Shown here: one piece after another, positions 62,279 to 64,000 of the stretch
How positions within the stretch are numbered: the first letter of the stretch is position 1
How the letters are laid out: each line of letters opens with the position of its first letter
Source of the DNA: Paraburkholderia phenazinium
GTDB lineage: Bacteria > Pseudomonadota > Gammaproteobacteria > Burkholderiales > Burkholderiaceae
Reading direction: 5' to 3'
Assembly (NCBI RefSeq): GCF_900142845.1
Contig: NZ_FSRU01000001.1
Coordinates: forward strand, 2,728,001 to 2,792,000
Length of the DNA stretch: 64,000 bases
The notes under the pieces: generated by a model
Databases searched by the model: none
Seen by the model: the letters and a program-made list of their open reading frames with translations, nothing else
Told to the model about the DNA's origin: nothing
Translations under genes and position numbers: made by a program

Positions 62279-62917
62279 ATGACTGCCAGCGCCTTCCTGT
62301 CGGCCAACGTGCTGCTCGCCTACACCGCCTACTTCATCGGCACGGCGAGCCCCGGCCCGAGCAATCTCGCCATCATGTCCCTCGCCATGGGATCGGGCCG
62401 AAAAGCCGCGTTTGCCTTCGCGCTCGGCGTGATGTCGGGTTCGTTCTCGTGGGCGCTGCTCGCCTCGCTCGGCCTGTCGGCGGTGCTCGCCACCTATTCG
62501 CAGTTGCTGGTGGCCGTCCGCGTGGTGGGTGGCCTTTACCTGCTCTGGCTGGCGTGGAAATCGGCCCGCTCGGCGCTCACGCCGCAAATGCCGCTCGCCA
62601 GCACGACACGCACGCCCGAGTCCTCGCAGCGGCTCTACGTGCGCGGCCTGCTGCTGCATCTCACCAACCCCAAGGCGATTCTGGTCTGGCTGTCGATCGT
62701 CTCGCTGGCCGTTCCGGCGAGCGGTGGCGCTTCGCACACCGCACCGGTCGTACTCGGCTGCATGGGGATCGGCGTGTTCGTGTTCAGCAGCTACGCCGTG
62801 CTGTTCTCGACCGACACCGCACGCCGCGTCTACGGCTCGATCCGGCGCTGGCTGGACGGCTCGCTGGCCGTGGTGTTCAGCGTGGCCGGCGTCAAGCTGC
62901 TGACGTCGCGCAATTAG
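62279..62917 (+). CDS. LysE/RhtB-family exporter
   Basis: A 212-residue membrane exporter with six hydrophobic helices. It has the conserved TASPGPSNLAIMSLAMGSGR near residue 22, GVMSGSF, and the later HLTNPKAILVWLSI. The family exports basic or neutral amino acids or homoserine lactones. The ATG at 62279 matches the family start. It lies about 230 bases after the dehydratase gene. The substrate is unknown. Confidence 0.93.
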   Translation: MTASAFLSANVLLAYTAYFIGTASPGPSNLAIMSLAMGSGRKAAFAFALGVMSGSFSWALLASLGLSAVLATYSQLLVAVRVVGGLYLLWLAWKSARSALTPQMPLASTTRTPESSQRLYVRGLLLHLTNPKAILVWLSIVSLAVPASGGASHTAPVVLGCMGIGVFVFSSYAVLFSTDTARRVYGSIRRWLDGSLAVVFSVAGVKLLTSRN

Positions 62918-63001
62918 CCAGCAACGCGCGGATTACCCGCGCGGTCTCGCCTTGCGCTACTGTGACGGGTATCGCACACGCGCAAGGCAAGCGGAAACAG
63001 C

Positions 63002-63385
63002 ATGAGCAGTGAGGACCAGCAGGACACGCCGCCACCGTACTCGCCAGGACAGATTCGCCTCTATCTGGCGAGCGTCGCGATTCTTGTCGCGGGCCTGATC
63101 GGCGCCGCCGTCATCTACGCCACGGCGCCAGCCGAGGACCGTGCGGAACAGATCTACGGCGTCGCCAACAATCAGAGTTACATCCTCGAGCTGCAACGCA
63201 TCGGCGGTACGGCCGAAGTCGTGATGGCCGAGTTTCATCAATGGTTCGACAGTCTCTGGCACGGCAAGCCGCTGGCCTATACGGTGGCGGCTTTATGCGC
63301 TGCGGCGGCAGCCGCGTGTTTTTTGGCGGCGCATACTCGGATCTTCGAGCCGGTGCACGAGCAGACTGACGATCAGGACCGTTAG
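63002..63385 (+). CDS. Small membrane protein of unknown function
   Basis: A 127-residue protein with two membrane helices (about residues 22-42 and 91-110) and a Pro/Asp-rich N-terminus. The loop between them, with YGVANNQSYILELQRIGGTAEV, would face the periplasm. It is hydrophilic at both ends and ends with EQTDDQDR. No family recognised. It is between the LysE gene and the metallophosphoesterase on the same strand, with 63 bases to the latter, so an operon is possible. Confidence 0.75.
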   Translation: MSSEDQQDTPPPYSPGQIRLYLASVAILVAGLIGAAVIYATAPAEDRAEQIYGVANNQSYILELQRIGGTAEVVMAEFHQWFDSLWHGKPLAYTVAALCAAAAAACFLAAHTRIFEPVHEQTDDQDR

Positions 63386-63448
63386 CGCGGCGCACCGCGC
63401 CGTCCATGCCGATGCCACCGTGTTAGCCCTACACCTTGCAAGGCAAGC

Positions 63449-64000
63449 ATGGCGACGACTCTCGCGCAAGTCTCCGATATCCACGTGTGCCCCGAAGGGA
63501 CGCTCTATCAAGGCGTCGCGGATTCCAACGCGATGTTCGCGCAGGCAATCCAGACGCTCAATCACCTGCAGCCCGCGCCGGATCTGGTTCTGATCACCGG
63601 CGATCTGACCGAAGACGGCACCCCCGCCGAATACCGCATGCTGCGCCAGTTGCTTGCGGCGCTCGAGTTGCCGTATCGGGTGATGCCAGGCAATCACGAC
63701 AATCGGCGCCATCTGCGCGAGGCGTTTCCTGAGCACACCTATCTGCCTGCCGAAGGCGCTCTGCACTTTGCCATGGACATCGGTGAGGTGCGTTTGCTGG
63801 CGCTGGATTCGACCGTGCCGGAACTGCACCATGGCGAACTGGATCGCGCGGCGCTCATATGGCTGGATCGGGAATTGACGGCTTGCCGCGGTCGTCGAGC
63901 GGTGGTCGCGATGCATCATCCGCCGTTTGCGACGGGGATTCCTTATCTGGACATCTATGGCCTGCGCAATGCGCAAGCCTTCGAGCAGGTACTGAGCGCG
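63449..64000 (+). CDS. Metallophosphoesterase (GpdQ/CpdA-like), N-terminal part
   Basis: 184 codons are present and the gene runs off the window. The metal-binding motifs in order are SDIH near residue 9, GDLTEDG near residue 51, GNHD near residue 79, and AMHHPPFATG near residue 151. The spacing is that of cyclic-nucleotide and glycerophosphodiester phosphodiesterases. It uses two metal ions to cut phosphodiesters in the cytoplasm. Which substrate applies needs the missing C-terminal part. Confidence 0.9.
   Translation, partial: MATTLAQVSDIHVCPEGTLYQGVADSNAMFAQAIQTLNHLQPAPDLVLITGDLTEDGTPAEYRMLRQLLAALELPYRVMPGNHDNRRHLREAFPEHTYLPAEGALHFAMDIGEVRLLALDSTVPELHHGELDRAALIWLDRELTACRGRRAVVAMHHPPFATGIPYLDIYGLRNAQAFEQVLSA

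Noticed and set aside
1..64000. CRISPR array, prophage or insertion sequence
   Set aside because: No regularly spaced direct repeats, no phage structural genes and no transposase or integrase motifs were seen on either strand.

Overview
The window is GC-rich, tightly packed chromosomal DNA from a betaproteobacterium of the order Burkholderiales, most likely Paraburkholderia or a close relative. This is inferred from gene content and family resemblance: an E. coli-type Cfa, a HoxN/NikR pair, an RND efflux operon with its two-component system, many LysR, AraC, TetR and HxlR regulators, and dispersed intergenic repeats. No rRNA, tRNA, CRISPR array, transposase or integrase gene was seen.

Layout. 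Positions 1-7.7 kb hold small-molecule and stress genes: an SDR fragment, a beta-class GST divergent from an HxlR regulator, two GNAT acetyltransferases, a Tat-exported BBE-type flavoprotein, a non-heme chloroperoxidase-like hydrolase and an MFS exporter. A scar at 6.4-6.8 kb joins pieces of two broken genes. From 7.7 to 20 kb the DNA is accessory in character. It has small hypothetical genes, long gene-poor gaps and scattered copies of short repeats. It also holds a LysR regulator divergent from a purA gene that looks non-native, an E. coli-type cfa, a CPBP protease, a pair of overlapping tiny genes, a YafY-like regulator and three VOC proteins.

From 20 to 35 kb come a chemoreceptor, an ArgS of gammaproteobacterial type, a large TonB-dependent receptor, a YedJ-like HD hydrolase, an AraC regulator, a repeat-rich secreted protein, a second chemoreceptor, TehA and a PRC-barrel protein. 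From 35 to 47 kb come a LysR regulator, a Rieske oxygenase-rubredoxin-rubredoxin reductase operon, an M24 peptidase-like protein, MsrC, a DUF899 protein, a diguanylate cyclase, a HoxN-type nickel/cobalt permease divergent from NikR, AroG, and a TetR-CPBP pair.

From 48 to 64 kb come a three-gene toxin-antitoxin-chaperone locus (HicA, HicB with a C-terminal extension, SecB-like protein), a GNAT enzyme, an efflux block (RND permease, adaptor, outer-membrane factor, then response regulator and sensor kinase, all on the minus strand), a DMT transporter, a pentonate-type IlvD/Edd dehydratase, a LysE exporter and the start of a metallophosphoesterase.

The signals most worth following are the HicAB-SecB-like locus with two inverted repeats upstream; a NikR whose nickel site has lost two of the four E. 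coli ligands; likely second copies of PurA and ArgS; the Rieske-rubredoxin gene set; and the overlapping tiny gene pair at 16.3-16.8 kb.
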